From Dendrolimus kikuchii (lineage: Eukaryota; Arthropoda; Insecta; Lepidoptera; Lasiocampidae), in NCBI GenBank assembly GCA_019925095.2, contig CM034391.1, positions 5,545,051-5,609,050 of the forward strand: DNA of 64,000 bases, given 5' to 3'. The notes beneath the pieces were generated by a model. It was not told the DNA's origin. It ran no database searches and saw only the letters and a program-made list of their open reading frames with translations. Made by a program: the position numbers and the translations under genes. This document shows positions 21,352 through 34,500 of this stretch, piece after piece (positions within the stretch are counted from its first letter, which is position 1; each line of letters opens with the position of its first letter).

Positions 21352-24300
21352 ATGACTAAAAAGAAACCTCTACCGAACCTCTCAAAAGAGGAGAAGATGG
21401 TGATTGTGATATCTGAAATCATTCAAGAGTTGTTGGTCGCTCATCGTCAAGCCAAAGATGTTAACCTCAACAAAATGAAGACGCGAATTTCTTCCAAATA
21501 CGGCCTCGGTACTTCTCCGAGACTGGTAGATATAATAGCGGCTGTGCCTGCTGATGCTAAGAAGATACTGCTGCCTAAATTGAAAGCGAAGCCTATTCGC
21601 ACTGCGTCTGGTATTGCCGTGGTAGCCGTAATGTGTAAGCCCCATCGTTGTCCGCATATTAACTTCACTGGGAATATTTGTGTCTATTGTCCCGGCGGGC
21701 CTGATTCTGATTTTGAATATTCGACGCAGAGTTACACAGGTTACGAGCCGACATCCATGAGAGCCATCCGGGCGAGGTACAATCCCTACCTACAGACACG
21801 TCACAGAGTCGAGCAGTTGAAGCAGCTTGGGCACAGTGTAGATAAAGTTGAATTTATAGTTATGGGTGGTACATTTATGAGCTTGCCAGAAGATTATAGA
21901 GATTACTTTATAAGGTATGTTAAACCAACCTTAAATAAATAAACAAATATACTGTATATTCCAAACTTTCAAGCTGAGCATGTTATGCTTATTTTATGAA
22001 TAATATACAATGGATAACTAATTCTCTGATACCAAAGCATGTAATAGAAAGTTACTTTAAAAACTATATTTAATCTATCGGGTGTGTTATAGATATACAG
22101 CATACTTATTTATTATTTGAGATATAAAATAAACTTTGAGTGGATATAAATAAAAATAACCACGAAGTCTAAGGCGGGTGCACGGCTTCACTTCACACCT
22201 GACTTGCCCTTCTAATCTATTTAAAAAAAGTCCAGATCTGTTCATAATATGTAAATGTGCCGTATAACTATACCCCACCCAAATTAATAATTTTTATATT
22301 TAGACTCTTGCATATATCGATAGCTGTTTCAACTTTTATTTGTACAGGCCTACAATAAACATTAATACTGTTAGTAAAAGTTTTAATCTAAATTACATTA
22401 CTATTGGAAGGAAGGTGATTAAGGTAAGGTTACTAGTGTAAAAATGTTAGTATAACAATATGTGAAAAGTATTGTTACTTAAATTATCCAATGAATGTAT
22501 TGTTTAGCAAAATTTCTATACAATCCTCACATATATTAAAATGTCTACTTAATTATGTTTACAGGAATCTCCATGATGCACTCTCAGGTCACACTTCAAG
22601 CTGTGTGGCAGAGGCAGTGAAATATTCCGAGAGAGCCAAAACAAAATGTATTGGGATTACGATCGAGACAAGGCCAGATTATTGTCTTCAAAGACACATG
22701 AGTGATATGCTTAGTTATGGATGTACTCGGTAAGTCAAAACCTGGCCTCGACGCATGCATCACTTGTGAGTCGTAACTGTTTCAATTACTATAACCAAAA
22801 ATCATAGTGTGTATGTAGCTTGCTAGCTTTAGGTGAGTGGCACACAATGCTCTCGCAATGAGCCAACTAAGTGAAGATCAATGTCGGCGTACACATTACA
22901 GCACGTTACTGTGTACCCTCTCAGTTGTTTACAGCTTGCAGATAAGTATGCGGCTTATTATATATGTTTTTTCAAATATCGCAGATGACAGTTACATAAA
23001 ATATTGTCAGAAATTTTCCTCACATTGAATCTACCAATATTTGATTCCTGCCAGCACACTGGACAATTTTAGTTGGTGTACATGCTAGTATGCTCATATG
23101 AGCTTATTATTTCATAAAATTATGGTAGTTCCCATACAATAAAGATTTAAAATGCAAATACAAGCTGAATGAACCAGTTAAGTTTGTTTTGTACATATCG
23201 AGGGTTTCATAACAAATGGGTGTACAAACAAAAATGCAGTTTTACACAAGGGACAAAGTTGTGAATAAAACAAAACTAGTTGATTGTATACGACTGAAAT
23301 TTGGAATACCCATCTATTTAGGTACACTTGCATACTGGTAAGACTTTCTAAATTGTAACATGCATAGATTTTAGTAAACAACAAAAAAATGGAATTTTGC
23401 ATATACACCCATTTGTTAGGAAGCCCTCAATATTTTCATCAGTGGACATTATATATTTTTTCTTGGTTATCAGGATAGTTTTTAAGGGGTATGGGTTTAA
23501 AACTGAGGGAAACAAAGCCACATAGCAGACTCCAAAATCATTAAGTGTTTGTTAACTTTTATGATTTTGAGTTTTTCTGTGCTTACAATTTCTAATGTCT
23601 TAGTTCTAACAGGAAATCTAGTAACCGAAATTTTTAGAAGGAATGTGGTCACTCAAAATTTATTCTAACAGATGATAGAATATACTTTGATAGATTTATA
23701 ATAGGAAGTTCTCTGTAGAAATGTTTGAATCAGTGACTATGTCAGTAGTCTATCATCACATTTATTATGCTAAATTCAGGATGTGCTCCTTCATGCTATA
23801 TAATACTATATATTATGTGCAAGCCTTTGGATAGATTTGCTTTACATAAGGCAGTATATGGATCAGTTTACTATTTAGGATTGCCTTTTTAATTTTAGTT
23901 AAGGTTATTTCTTTCTGTGGTTGAATTTTTAGATAAATAATGATATAAAACTTTTATCTGTAGGCTAGAAATTGGTGTGCAATCTGTATATGAGGATATT
24001 GCCCGTGACACGAATAGGGGGCATACTGTTAAAGCAGTTTGTGAGAATTTTAATTTGGCAAAGGATGCTGGTTACAAGGTGAAGTATAATATATAGTTTT
24101 AAAAGAGAGCCTATATCTCCTTAAAAGATTTAAATGTGAAAGTGATACTGTTCAGATGTTTGACTATACTGCTCATAGCCATACTTTAATGTTGCATCTG
24201 TTATTTCATTCTACTATACCAAATATTTGCTTTATATAAACTATGTCATGATTGGCCAGTGGCTATGTCGCATATATCTCATTATATTCACTTGCCTTTA

Positions 24301-27300
24301 ATTCCTGGTAGAATATAATACCCATTATTATGGTGGTATAGCAGGAGGCCACAGGCGACAGTAACTACTTTCCATCCGATGAGCCGTCGGCCTGTTGCAT
24401 TGCTTTAGAATTAGATAATAAAAAATCTTTCTGGATGGATGTGTTTAGTGTTTCATGAAACATCAAGACGTTTAAACTGTGGTGGGTATGGTATCTATAA
24501 CCCTAAACAGTGTGCCCAAAGTTGGGATGATTAATTGTTTTAGGCTTGTATTGTAATTATTGAATTCAATATTCCTTAAATCATTTTTATGTTACAGATT
24601 GTAGCCCACATGATGCCAGACCTTCCTAATGTGGACTTTGAACGAGATGTTGAACAATTCAAAGAGTTCTTTGAAAATCCAGCTTTTCGTGCTGATGGGC
24701 TTAAAATCTACCCAACATTGGTGATACGAGGCACAGGATTATATGAGTTGTGGAAGACGGGAAGGTACAAGAGCTATCCACCATCAACATTGGTTGATTT
24801 GATTGCTAAAATATTGGCACTGGTGCCTCCTTGGACTAGGGTTTACAGGTATTTATTTTGTGTATTTAAATTAGAGATGTGCCGATTATCACTGGCCGAC
24901 TAGTTGATTAGTTGGTTGTAAAAAGGCCGACTAGTCGGTCTAGCCGATTACGGTTTCGGGGATTTCCCTGATGCTTCCTTTATAGCTGATTCGCGCGCAA
25001 GTTGCAACCACCGCATGCGAGCGTGCGGAACTTGTTTTGTTAACTTCACATTGTTTCTTGATTTTTTCTTTTGTATGGGGTCGTCTCAAGGCGGGGTTTT
25101 TGTGTAAAAATAAAAAATATTTTAGTTTAAAGATAATACTGTTCTTGTTCATTAAAGTGAAAGAGCTCAATTATAATTTAATCATGTCAAAAAGAAAGTT
25201 TCGTGTATGGATTACAGTGTATTAGCAAAGTATAGATTATAAACTACAGAGTAAGAAGCCCGATAGTCGGCGTTCTTTGCCGAATAGTTGCCGACTTGTC
25301 GCCCACTACGTAGTGGCCGGATAGTCGGCTTTACCGACTAATCGGAATATCTCTAATTAAAATTATTAAAAGTTAAAAAAAAAACACTTGTGAGTGGGAG
25401 TGATTATAACAAATGGACTGTGATAGTCAACTTCGCACAGAGATCCCCTATAACAGGGGTGGCCAACTTGATTAGAACCAAGATCTACTGTTTACTGACG
25501 AAACTCTCTGCGATCTACCAATGACATTTCTTTAAATTTAATGAAACAATATAGTTCAGTATACAAATGAAGATGAAGATGATGTGCGCAGCAGTTGGTG
25601 ATTATGTAGCGCAGTCTGTTCTGTATATTAATATTTTTTGCCTTGCCAGGATCGACTGGACTAAAAGCCGCGATCACCCCTGCTCTATAATGTGCAATAT
25701 AAATAAACTAACAGATATCAAAAATCTAATTTCATCTTTAACTTTATTATTCATTGACTGCACATTGTTTTTATATTTCAAAATTATTATTATTTGAAAA
25801 ACAAGTAAATAATATTTTTGAATATGTTAATAGAGCTTTCTATTTGAACCTCTCTCAATGATATTGCTCTACCATTAAATAATTTTAAAAAATCTTTTGG
25901 GGTTAAAACGGAACATTTGGGTGGAGTATAGTTATATTTGTTATGAACAGATCTGAACTTTTATAAAATAGGTTAGAAGGCTAAATTCCACCTTAACCTT
26001 CATGGTTATTTTTTTTGTAAATATCCATTATTCACTTTATATCTCAAATAATAAATAAATGCGCTCTATAACTACAAGCCTCCAAACACTTTTTTGTTAT
26101 TAAAAAACATTATTATGATTAGTGTGCCTGACAACACACAAACAGACAAATGTCAGAATAAGACCAGAAGTGTTCCTCATTGCCCTTACATATCAAATTT
26201 TAAAAATGAAATTAAAAACCAAATTATAAATAGGAATTTATAATATAATTCTTAAAATTTCTGTCATTGATAAATTGCATACAGGTATATTTGATATATT
26301 TTTATTTGTAACTAATAGAGTCCAGCGCGACATACCAATGCCTCTTGTATCATCCGGAGTTGAGCATGGTAACCTGAGGGAACTGGCATTGGCCAGAATG
26401 GCGGACTTGGGTACGGATTGCAGAGATGTGAGGACTAGGGAAGTTGGTATACAGGAGATACACAATCGAGTGAGGCCGTACGAGGTGAATATGTTAATAC
26501 ATATGTTTAAGCAGAAATTAAATCTAACTCAAGCTTTGCTTTTTAATCACTTTAAATATTAATCAATAAATAATCTTACTTTGTGATTTTTAGTCTTCTA
26601 TGACTTATGTCAATTAATTGGCTTACCTATATTTCTTCAAGCTAATTGCTATCCCAGTATAGTATAGTTTAAAATTTAGTTATTTATTAGTAGTGCTCAT
26701 TTGCGTTCCCATGAGGACATATATATCAGTGAATTGTAGTATATAGTATCTTCTCAATTTTGGAAAAAAACTACCCTCCCTACAATTTTGTTGTTTATTA
26801 TTATGCTATAATAATAAACAGCAAAAGTGTAACAACTTTAAATATTGATAAAAGTCAATTAAACACTTATTAATTACGTCCTTAATTTACTGTTGTGAAA
26901 AATGTAATTAATAAAAATTATTGTACATTTTACAAATAGTGTAAATAATTTAATTAATGAAATACTGCTGTGTGCGGTACTTCCGGTCCACCAGTTTCTT
27001 TTACTAAAATGCTGATGTGAGCGACATTTTCGGTTAACTACCTCCATTACGGGTTTTTTTTCTCGTTCTTGAAGTATAAAACCTGGCGGGAGTGGCGCAC
27101 ACAGTTCAGAGTGTAATTCTGTGACAGTCAAGTGTGAGGACTAAAAGTTCTGTGTAAATCATTAATAATCATAATCATTAAAGTGATTTATCGATTGAAA
27201 TGCTGCCTCTCATTTCTGGACCTTTTAATAGGTCTATATTATGAAAAATTGATTAATAGAGCTGTCATTAAAATACTTCACTATAGAAAAAAATCAATTC

Positions 27301-28119
27301 CCCTATTTCAGGTAGAGCTTATACGGCGCGATTATGTGGCAAATGGGGGATGGGAAACCTTCCTAGCTTACGAGGATCCGGACCAAGATATACTGGTTGG
27401 TCTGCTGAGACTAAGGAAATGTGCCTCAGACACGTACAGACCAGAACTAAAACCCGGACCAAACTCAGATTTCAAGCAATGTAGCATTGTTAGGGAGCTA
27501 CATGTTTATGGATCAGTTGTGCCTGTAAGTAATGTCATGAATTTATAAAACCAGATGTGAAACTGATGGAATCCCTCCCGGATATGCATGTCATTTGCGG
27601 TCGAAACAACTATAAAAAGTTATATTTAACATTCACTCAATTATAAAAAGTTATATTTAAAATTTAGTGCAAATTTATTTATATATTTTACATATATGAA
27701 TGTAAACCAGCCTTTAGGGTAATGTTTTTGCTAAAATAGCTGGAACCTAATAATGTGTTTAATTTTATCGTCTGTTATTGTTGTAGTAGGTATATAGGAC
27801 AAGATACTCTACTGACAGAATAGTATATTGTCCTGATGGAAAGTGGTTGCTTCTAAGATTTATCTAAGAAAATTCGTGGAACCCTATGACAAAATGTCAA
27901 CAACTATCAAATCTTAATTTCTAGGTGAACGCAAGAGATCCAACTAAATTCCAGCATCAAGGTTTCGGGATGCTGTTGATGGAGGAAGCTGAAAGAATCG
28001 CGAAGGAAGAGCATGGTTCTGATAAAATGGCGGTCATTTCTGGAGTTGGTACTAGGAATTATTACGCGAAGATTGGGTACCATCTCGAAGGGCCGTATAT
28101 GGTTAAGATGTTAGGTTAA
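21352..28119 (+). CDS. Elp3: Elongator complex protein 3 (tRNA U34 modification)
   Basis: Seven exons: 21352-21914, 22565-22729, 23964-24078, 24598-24848, 26319-26484, 27312-27524 and 27925-28119. All have GT/AG borders and the phases agree. They encode 555 aa, the usual Elp3 length. The radical-SAM part (about residues 80-370) holds the FeS cluster motif with Cys100, Cys110 and Cys113 (C-x9-C-x2-C) in [17 protein letters not shown], then [16 protein letters not shown] and PPWTRVYR. The C-terminal GNAT acetyltransferase part (exons 6-7) holds [10 protein letters not shown], the acetyl-CoA loop QHQGFG and the final [11 protein letters not shown]. Elp3 is the catalytic subunit of Elongator and carboxymethylates wobble uridine in cytoplasmic tRNAs (family knowledge). 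The only ATG matching the family start is 21352. The stop TAA is followed by AATAAA at about 28127. Introns 1-4 carry MITEs and a retroposon fragment. Nothing in the reading frame is broken. Confidence 0.97.
22080..22280 (+). mobile_element. MITE in Elp3 intron 1
   Basis: Terminal repeats GGGTGTGTTATAGATATACA and (inverse) GGGTGGGGTATAGTTATACG. A shorter copy in opposite orientation lies in intron 4 (25919-26074). Confidence 0.7.
23198..23432. mobile_element. MITE in Elp3 intron 2
   Basis: TCGAGGGTTTCATAACAAAT followed by GGGTGTA is mirrored at the right by TACACCCATTTGTTAGGAAG followed by CCCTCAA. Confidence 0.75.
24337..24424 (+). repeat. Family A-related retroposon fragment in Elp3 intron 3
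   Basis: GGCGACAGTAACTACTTTCC and GAGCCGTCGGCCTGTTGCAT are degenerate versions of the family's 3' end. Confidence 0.55.
24872..25356. mobile_element. hAT-like MITE in Elp3 intron 4
   Basis: Ends TTAGAGATGTGCCGATTATC and GACTAATCGGAATATCTCTA are inverted. Internal GGCCGACTAGTCGG palindromes resemble the element at 4643-5216 in design. It starts only about 24 bp after the exon 4 donor. Confidence 0.7.
25454..25682. mobile_element. hAT-type MITE (CAGGGGTG ends, 8-bp TSD)
   Basis: Starts CAGGGGTGGCCAACTTGATT and ends GCGATCACCCCTG. Flanks CCCTATAA and CTCTATAA (7 of 8 identical) fit the 8-bp duplication of hAT elements. Confidence 0.85.
25919..26074 (-). mobile_element. MITE in Elp3 intron 4, inverted copy of the intron 1 element
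   Basis: GGGTGGAGTATAGTTATATT and GAACAGATCTGAACTTTTAT match 22080-22280 in reverse complement, with an internal deletion. Confidence 0.7.
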
Positions 28120-28717
28120 GTGAAGAAATAAAATGTTTCGAAGTTTTATGGTTTTTTTATTGTTGGTTTATTTATTATATTTATAGGTATTTTATTATTT
28201 CAAAGTTCCGGTCACTTTTCTGTAGCCGTGATCATGGAGGAGAAAGATGTCAAGTGTCAATGAATAATGTTAGAGCCTTATTATTTAGGCCTACCCCCAA
28301 ATTGTTCATTGCAGTTCTTTAATTTTTGTTTATGATCGTTTTTTACTCTAGAGCTTAATCTAATTTACCATTGCTTCGCAACATGTTGTGGCTTAAGAAA
28401 GAGAAACAATTTAGCAACATGCCTAGCTCTAAAATTTTTATATAATAAGAGGGGTAGGAGGTAAAATAAAGAGAAGATTATCAATTAGTGTTTCGGTGCA
28501 CGGTGAAAGCGCTGTTTCCTGACTCCTGAGGTCTGGGAGCTTTTTCTGCTGGGTTTGGGTTTTAATGGTTTTGATGACGAATTATGTGTATTAGTCGCGA
28601 AAACTTATGAAAATACTATAAAAGATATATGATCTGCGTTTTTAAATCATTTTATATGATACTTTGTATGGCTGAATTCCTACTAGACCGCGGGATCAAT
28701 TTTGATTATTTCAATGT

Positions 28718-29045
28718 TTTTTTTTATTGTAAATAGGTTTGCGTTTGACCACGATCACGTCCAGTGCCGGACGATGATGCGGTCGAAGATAGAGCACGCT
28801 TACCTAGATAGTACCTATTCACACGAGACTTGAAGATTCCAGGATTGTACTTTTCTGGAAACACGGAGTCTGGTAGTGCATTCCACAATTCCGCCGTACG
28901 CAGAAGGAACGTGTTTCCTATTCCATTAAATCTTTCCTTCCGTCCTTCTCCAGGCCTGACCCGCCCATGTCCATAAATCCAACAGAGATCTACCACAAGC
29001 ACGTCGGCATGCTGCCGAACTACGCGGGACACGTTCCAGGATGCA
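28718..29045 (-). pseudogene. Jockey/CR1-type LINE 3' fragment, copy 1
   Basis: Minus-strand frame with GNTFLLRTAELWNALPDSVF, YNPGIFKSRVNRYYLGKRA, a stop, a short 3' UTR and an A-tail (T-tract at 28719-28728). This is the extreme C-terminus of an RT ORF; a related copy lies at 50098-50368. Downstream of Elp3 and not part of it. Confidence 0.8.
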
Positions 29046-29239
29046 TGTTCAGGTAAAATGATACACCATTTTTTTAATACAACTACGGACTAGTTCCGTA
29101 ACCTGTTTTACAATTTAATTTAGGAATTATATACGCTTATTTTGTTATTTTTTTGTTGTATGTGACATTTATTGAATATATGTTTGTGTTGTGGTGTACC
29201 TTAAGAATAACATTATATAAATTTATTCTAATTTTAATC

Positions 29240-29480
29240 ACACACTCACTTCGTTGGCTCAGCGACCCAAAGTAGGTCTTGGCCTCCGAAACGAGAAGTG
29301 GGCCGTTAACCCTCTGCACTACTCCCAAAATGCTGGAGGACCACACCCATCGTTGGTCAGCGAGTCCATCGGACTTAGCCGGAAGCGTAGCTAGGCTGTA
29401 CTACCGACCATTCCCCCATCCGCCACCCGGGGGACGCTCCTCTACGCCGTGAGGGCCAGCGCGAGGCTGTCTAATTTTAA
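29240..29480 (-). repeat. Unclassified GC-richer repeat, probably a LINE remnant
   Basis: Contains GGCCAAGACCTACTTTGGGT and GGATGGGGGAATGGTCGGTA on the minus strand. It stands out from the AT-rich surroundings. No intact frame or clear terminus. Confidence 0.35.
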
Positions 29481-29484
29481 CACC

Positions 29485-30750
29485 AAAATTTAATACACCA
29501 TTATATTCGTTCATTTCTAATTATTTGCTCTTTTCGCACGGCTTTTGTTTTGCACCTTTCAATTGAGATTTAGTGTCAGGTATTAAACAATACCAGCAAG
29601 TGTGAATTCCGCCAATCCGCCTTGGACAAGCGTGGAAAGTCGGATAGATTTCCGTTTGTGATTAATTTGGTCTAGAGAAATACATGTGGGTGGCGTCATA
29701 TAGTTCGTAGAATTTAGCATCTTTCATATCTACACTGAGTTAGTTTGTCTTTTATTGTTATAGCCAGTTAAAAATATTACAAGAGAGTAGTGATTTTTTA
29801 CCGATTTAAGTTTCTTTTATTGGTTTGTAGGTACAATCTGTATACGACTAAACATGTGCCAATCGTACCGCTTGTTAAGGTACGCTTATTAGTAATTGTA
29901 ACAATCAGGTCGATCAATTTTAAATATTAAGTTTGAATCTCTACTTTGGACTTATTAAAAAAAAGAGAATAGTAATTTATTGTATTTGCTTAAAATTATG
30001 TTTAGTTATAAAAAAGTGATTGTGAAAGTGGACTTAATTTGAATTATCTTATTAAGTCTTAGAATTTAAGTAAGAAAAAAACCAATGATGATTACTGTTC
30101 TAGAAATTGGACTTATGATTTTGATTGCAGATTTGGGAAAACTTACGGAAATGACACACGGGACGCCAAGCGGTGGTTGCGAGGAGACTTCGCATCATAA
30201 ATGCATTGAACTATCAGAATATACTGTAGGCGAGAGTAGATCCTTTTTATCCATTGGACGAAAGTCGAAAGTGTTACTACTTTGAATGCAAAATTCTCAA
30301 TGGTGCTGCTGCACAATACAATTAAATTGGTGTACTTTTTCAAATAAATACGGCGGGTTTAAAGTCTATTGTATTTTTATATACCTACTTATTAATTACT
30401 TTCAACTTACTATCCAAGTTCTTTAATTCAATTTCTCTTGTTATATTTTATAATGTTTCAGGTAAAACTTAACTTCTCTGAACTTTGTAATTCATGTATG
30501 GGAACACAGCCCTAAATTGTCTGATTCCAAGTAAACGGACGTCTTTTATTGGGTTACGCCTCGTGATATAAGTAAGCTCCGTTTCGAATTTCATTTAAAT
30601 CTGTTCAATGGTTTTTACGTAATGCTCTGACACAGACAAAAATTCTAAAAATTGGTATTTTTGGGATCTCCTGGTACGAATTATTCCCTGTAATTTTTAT
30701 CACATTTTTAAATGCAACGTACGTACTCGAAAAAGTACAAATTTATTACA
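29485..30750. other. Intergenic, nothing recognised
   Basis: Between the convergent Elp3 and aminotransferase genes. AT-rich with short chance frames only. Confidence 0.4.
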
Positions 30751-31012
30751 CTAATAGCTGTGCCCGCAACTTCGTCCGCGTAGATATTTTTTCGCGGAAC
30801 CCTAAAAAAAAGCACAAGTTACTCCTTATAAAACCAGCTATCAGCCAGTGAAGTCCCGTCAAAATCGGTCCAACCGTTTCAGAGATTAGCCGGAGCAGGC
30901 ATATAGGCAAAGATTTTTAAATTTCTTTTTTTTGATATAAATACCGTATACACTTAAGCTGTCATCTTGACATTACAAACAGCCACTTCAATTTTATTTA
31001 TCTATATAGATA
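30751..31012 (-). mobile_element. Non-autonomous Helitron
   Basis: The minus strand ends CGCGGACGAAGTTGCGGGCA then CAGCTATTAG, and begins near TCTATATAGATAAATAAAAT. The CTAG end has decayed to CTATTAG. Confidence 0.7.
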
Positions 31013-31299
31013 AAATCATTCAGTTGCACGACCGCAGCGCCCCGTCTGCGAGACTTTTTGTGAGACCATCATTGTATTTTTGAATGAAATAAAACACTTA
31101 AAATTATGTATATTTCATATTCAAAAACAATATAAAATAAAATGTATTCGATCGAAATATATATATACCCAATAAAGAAGTAAAAAAAAACAAAAGTTCA
31201 GTGTCATAGGTACATAATTCGACTATTGAATTTGATGCCCTAGTTTTATTTTCAGTAGACATTTAAACAATCTTCAATCTCTAAAGACCCAGTAGTAAA

Positions 31300-31385
31300 A
31301 ACTACTGTTTGTTTGAGATTCACGTTTTTACGTGAATCCCGAAAAAACAGACAAGAAATCTAAAAAAAAAATGCATCGTGCTCTC
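31300..31385 (-). repeat. Helitron-family fragment
   Basis: The reverse complement (AGATTTCTTGTCTGTTTTTT, CGGGATTCACGTAAAAAC) matches the start of the element at 38310-38645. Confidence 0.5.
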
Positions 31386-31552
31386 AGTCTTTTATGTAAT
31401 ATATTCCAGTTGTTTTTTTTTAAATAGCTTTAATGTACAGATACGGCATATATTTTTCAATAATGACAAATATTCATATTTCGAAATATGTAAAGATCTC
31501 TTAATAAATATAATATATCACAATATCATAGCCTTGAGGTAATAAAATTCAT

Positions 31553-34500
31553 CTATTTCTTTTTAGCGTTCCATTGTTTCATTAGTTTCTCAGTCATTTC
31601 CAGATTTTCATCTTTCTGTAAACAAAAAGATGAAAATTTTAAAAACGGTAACTCGATTATATCGAACTCGATTTATAAACTAATTTCCTTATTCATAATA
31701 GTTATACGCGGTTTATATGCTCGTTAAAAAAGTGGTTATTGAGGTGCTTTTTACAGATAGATAATTCTTTATTGTCCACCGTAGCATATTAATAAACAAA
31801 AGAAAAGTAAATATATATAGAGTAAGTAGTACAATGGGAATGCGAGAGTTCGCTCTTTAGTGATAAGGCTGGGACAGCCTTATCGCTAAAGTGCGAACTC
31901 TCGCAGGCATAGGCTGGGATTAATAGATTTCAAATATTTATGGTGGTGCAGCTTATAAATCACATTTAGAACACGATTACGAAGAAAACTATTTTAACGA
32001 GCTTATAAATCTCATATAAATGGTGTTGCAAACCGGTCTTTTGTAGGTGTTTTTTATAACCCTTCTATTGTCCGCGCTAATTCCCTTTGTAATGCGTTGC
32101 AATAAGATCACCGACGTCGAAATCCTTATTTCCGTTGTTTGTATTTCATGCAAATTTTTAGAAGCCATTAAAGCTGACAAGTTAAGAATTCCAAGGATCA
32201 GTGGGCATGTTGCTAGGCTATTTTACAAATATATAAAGTAGGTCAGTCGTGGATTGGGTTGGTTGGGTTTCAACTGCGACCGAGGTGTTACCTAGTGGAC
32301 TTTCGGAGCGAGTTCTTATTACGACGAACTTCGCTACTTTACGAATTGGACTTGTTGTATTTGGTTGTACTTGTAATAACTGTGAATTCCGTGTGTGTAT
32401 TTCTTATAAACTTTGTGATAATTCCAACGGCATTTTAAATTCACAAATTCGTAACAATATTGTGAATAAGGGGTTTAATAATTAATACAGTTTATAAACT
32501 CATGAGCATAAAAATAGCTAAAAATCTCTCGAATGTTGGTTTTACTATTAGCGGGTACAATGTAGCTTGTGTCGTATGAATTAATTCACAATATATCCAA
32601 AAGATCGGATGAGTAGTTTAGGCGCTATGGTGGACCGTTGAACATACATGAATACAAACATACCTAACTACTAAGATATAATCCTTCCTTTTGTCTTTAT
32701 GTATATATGTGTACAATAAAATAATATAAACTGATAAGAATTGTATACGTAACGGATATCTTCATATGGAAAAAAAACGAATTTAAAAATGGCTTTCAAT
32801 TTAAAGAATATGATTTACAGACGATTTCCCTCAGATTCTTAGTGCAGCTAAGAATCATTAAATAAAATTACCTTAATAAAACAGAATCTGGCGAAATTCT
32901 CGCCGAGATACTTGTGGTCTTCGGAGTAGAACGCGCTGGGCGGGATGCCGAGCAGGCTGGCCTCCTTCGCGAACTTCTTCGTGAACCGATAGTCCTTGTA
33001 CTTGTCGGGCTCTTGCGACAAGTCGATTTTGTTCTCTGTTAAAGGCATATTTTCATCATATTCTCAAAATTTATCAAACGCACATTTTCATCATATTCTC
33101 GATGTCTATCAAAAGCTCGCAAGTTCGTCAATGGCTCATCCTATTCTGAAGTTCTGTCAATATCATATTTTAATCATATTCTCACAGTCTAACACAAGCA
33201 TATTTGCAACATATTCTTAAAGTCTGTCAAAGGCGTATTTTTGTTAATTCTCAAAATCTGTCAAAAGCATATTTTCATTAAATACTCAGTGTTGCAGGCA
33301 TATTTTCAAAGTCTGTCAAAGGCATAATGTTATCATCTTATTATAGAACCCTTACATTTTTATCGAAAATTATTAAATGTGGGTAGTACATTGTGACCTA
33401 ATCCTTATACATTTTTATTTCAGTAAAACATAGTTACAAAAGTACACCTTGTTCAAACAAACAAGCACAATATACTTACACACACATATACTCTCTTTCT
33501 GTCACTCGCACACATACATATAAACATACACACAGAAACATATATTATGTGCACAAAAACATAGAACAAAGGTGGCTGATGTTCCTTTCGTTTATCAAAA
33601 AATGGGAAAGACCAAACCCAGCAGTGGTATCTTTATTGGCTATTATAAAGAGAATGTAAAGGAACCTCACCAAGCTGGGTCCAATCAGCAACAATAAAGT
33701 ATCCGGCCTCCGGCACCGTTGGTTTGAACCCGTTTTCCTTTAAAATTTTCACCAAATAATCCCTCTTTGGTAGAAGTTCACGCTTCAACGCGACCAAGTA
33801 ACAGTCTGGCGAATTTATACGAGCCAATTCATAATCGAAAGATCTTGCCACAGCCTCCTATAATATTAAGAGAAATACAATATTCATAAAATATGGTCAA
33901 CGTACAATGAAGGGCTGGGTAGGAGTGATGATCGTCATGTGAGTATGGAGTTTCAAAGTATTTAACCGAAAATATACCGTATGTGGAAAATTTAAAAAAA
34001 AAACAAGGTAGCACATAAAGAACACTTTTACGAAAGTTAGTTCTGTTTAGTAGTTTTTACAGGGTTTGGAAACCGGAAATTGAATCGGTTATAGCCTAAA
34101 TACAATCGGTTTTGTTCTAACTTTAATCTCCATTAAGCGGTTATTAGCAACAAAATTTCGTTAAATAGATTTTATTGAATAAAATGGTTTCGAGTGGTTT
34201 TTAACGCTTTAAGCATTAGATTAGGCTTTATGATACAACAAGTATTCAGTCAGAAAATAACTCTCGTGCAATAAACTGGTTAATGGAGGTTTTACGTATT
34301 TTCTTTTAACGTTTACACTCCAAACAAGATAGCTGAAAAAACCGATTAAACCCGGTTCCAAGACTTACTACGACGCACTTGTTAAATCTTCTCTATAATA
34401 TTATAAAATTGTAAAGGTATAGTCTTTTGTTTCTTACTTTTATGTCTTTTCTGCATGTTCAGGATTGTACTAAAATATCGATAGTGAATTCCCGGACATA

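Noticed and set aside
24848..24903. Continuation of the Elp3 frame beyond 24848
   Set aside because: The donor GTATTT follows VY, the next exon restores the family sequence RVQRDIPMP, and the extra codons run into a hAT-like MITE.
33040..33335. Possible CRISPR-like array
   Set aside because: Units are degenerate, spacing is irregular and there are no unique spacers. This is a eukaryotic intron minisatellite.
33475..33550. CA/CATA-rich stretch considered as an R1-type (ACAY)n target
   Set aside because: It is simple low-complexity intron DNA with no element attached.
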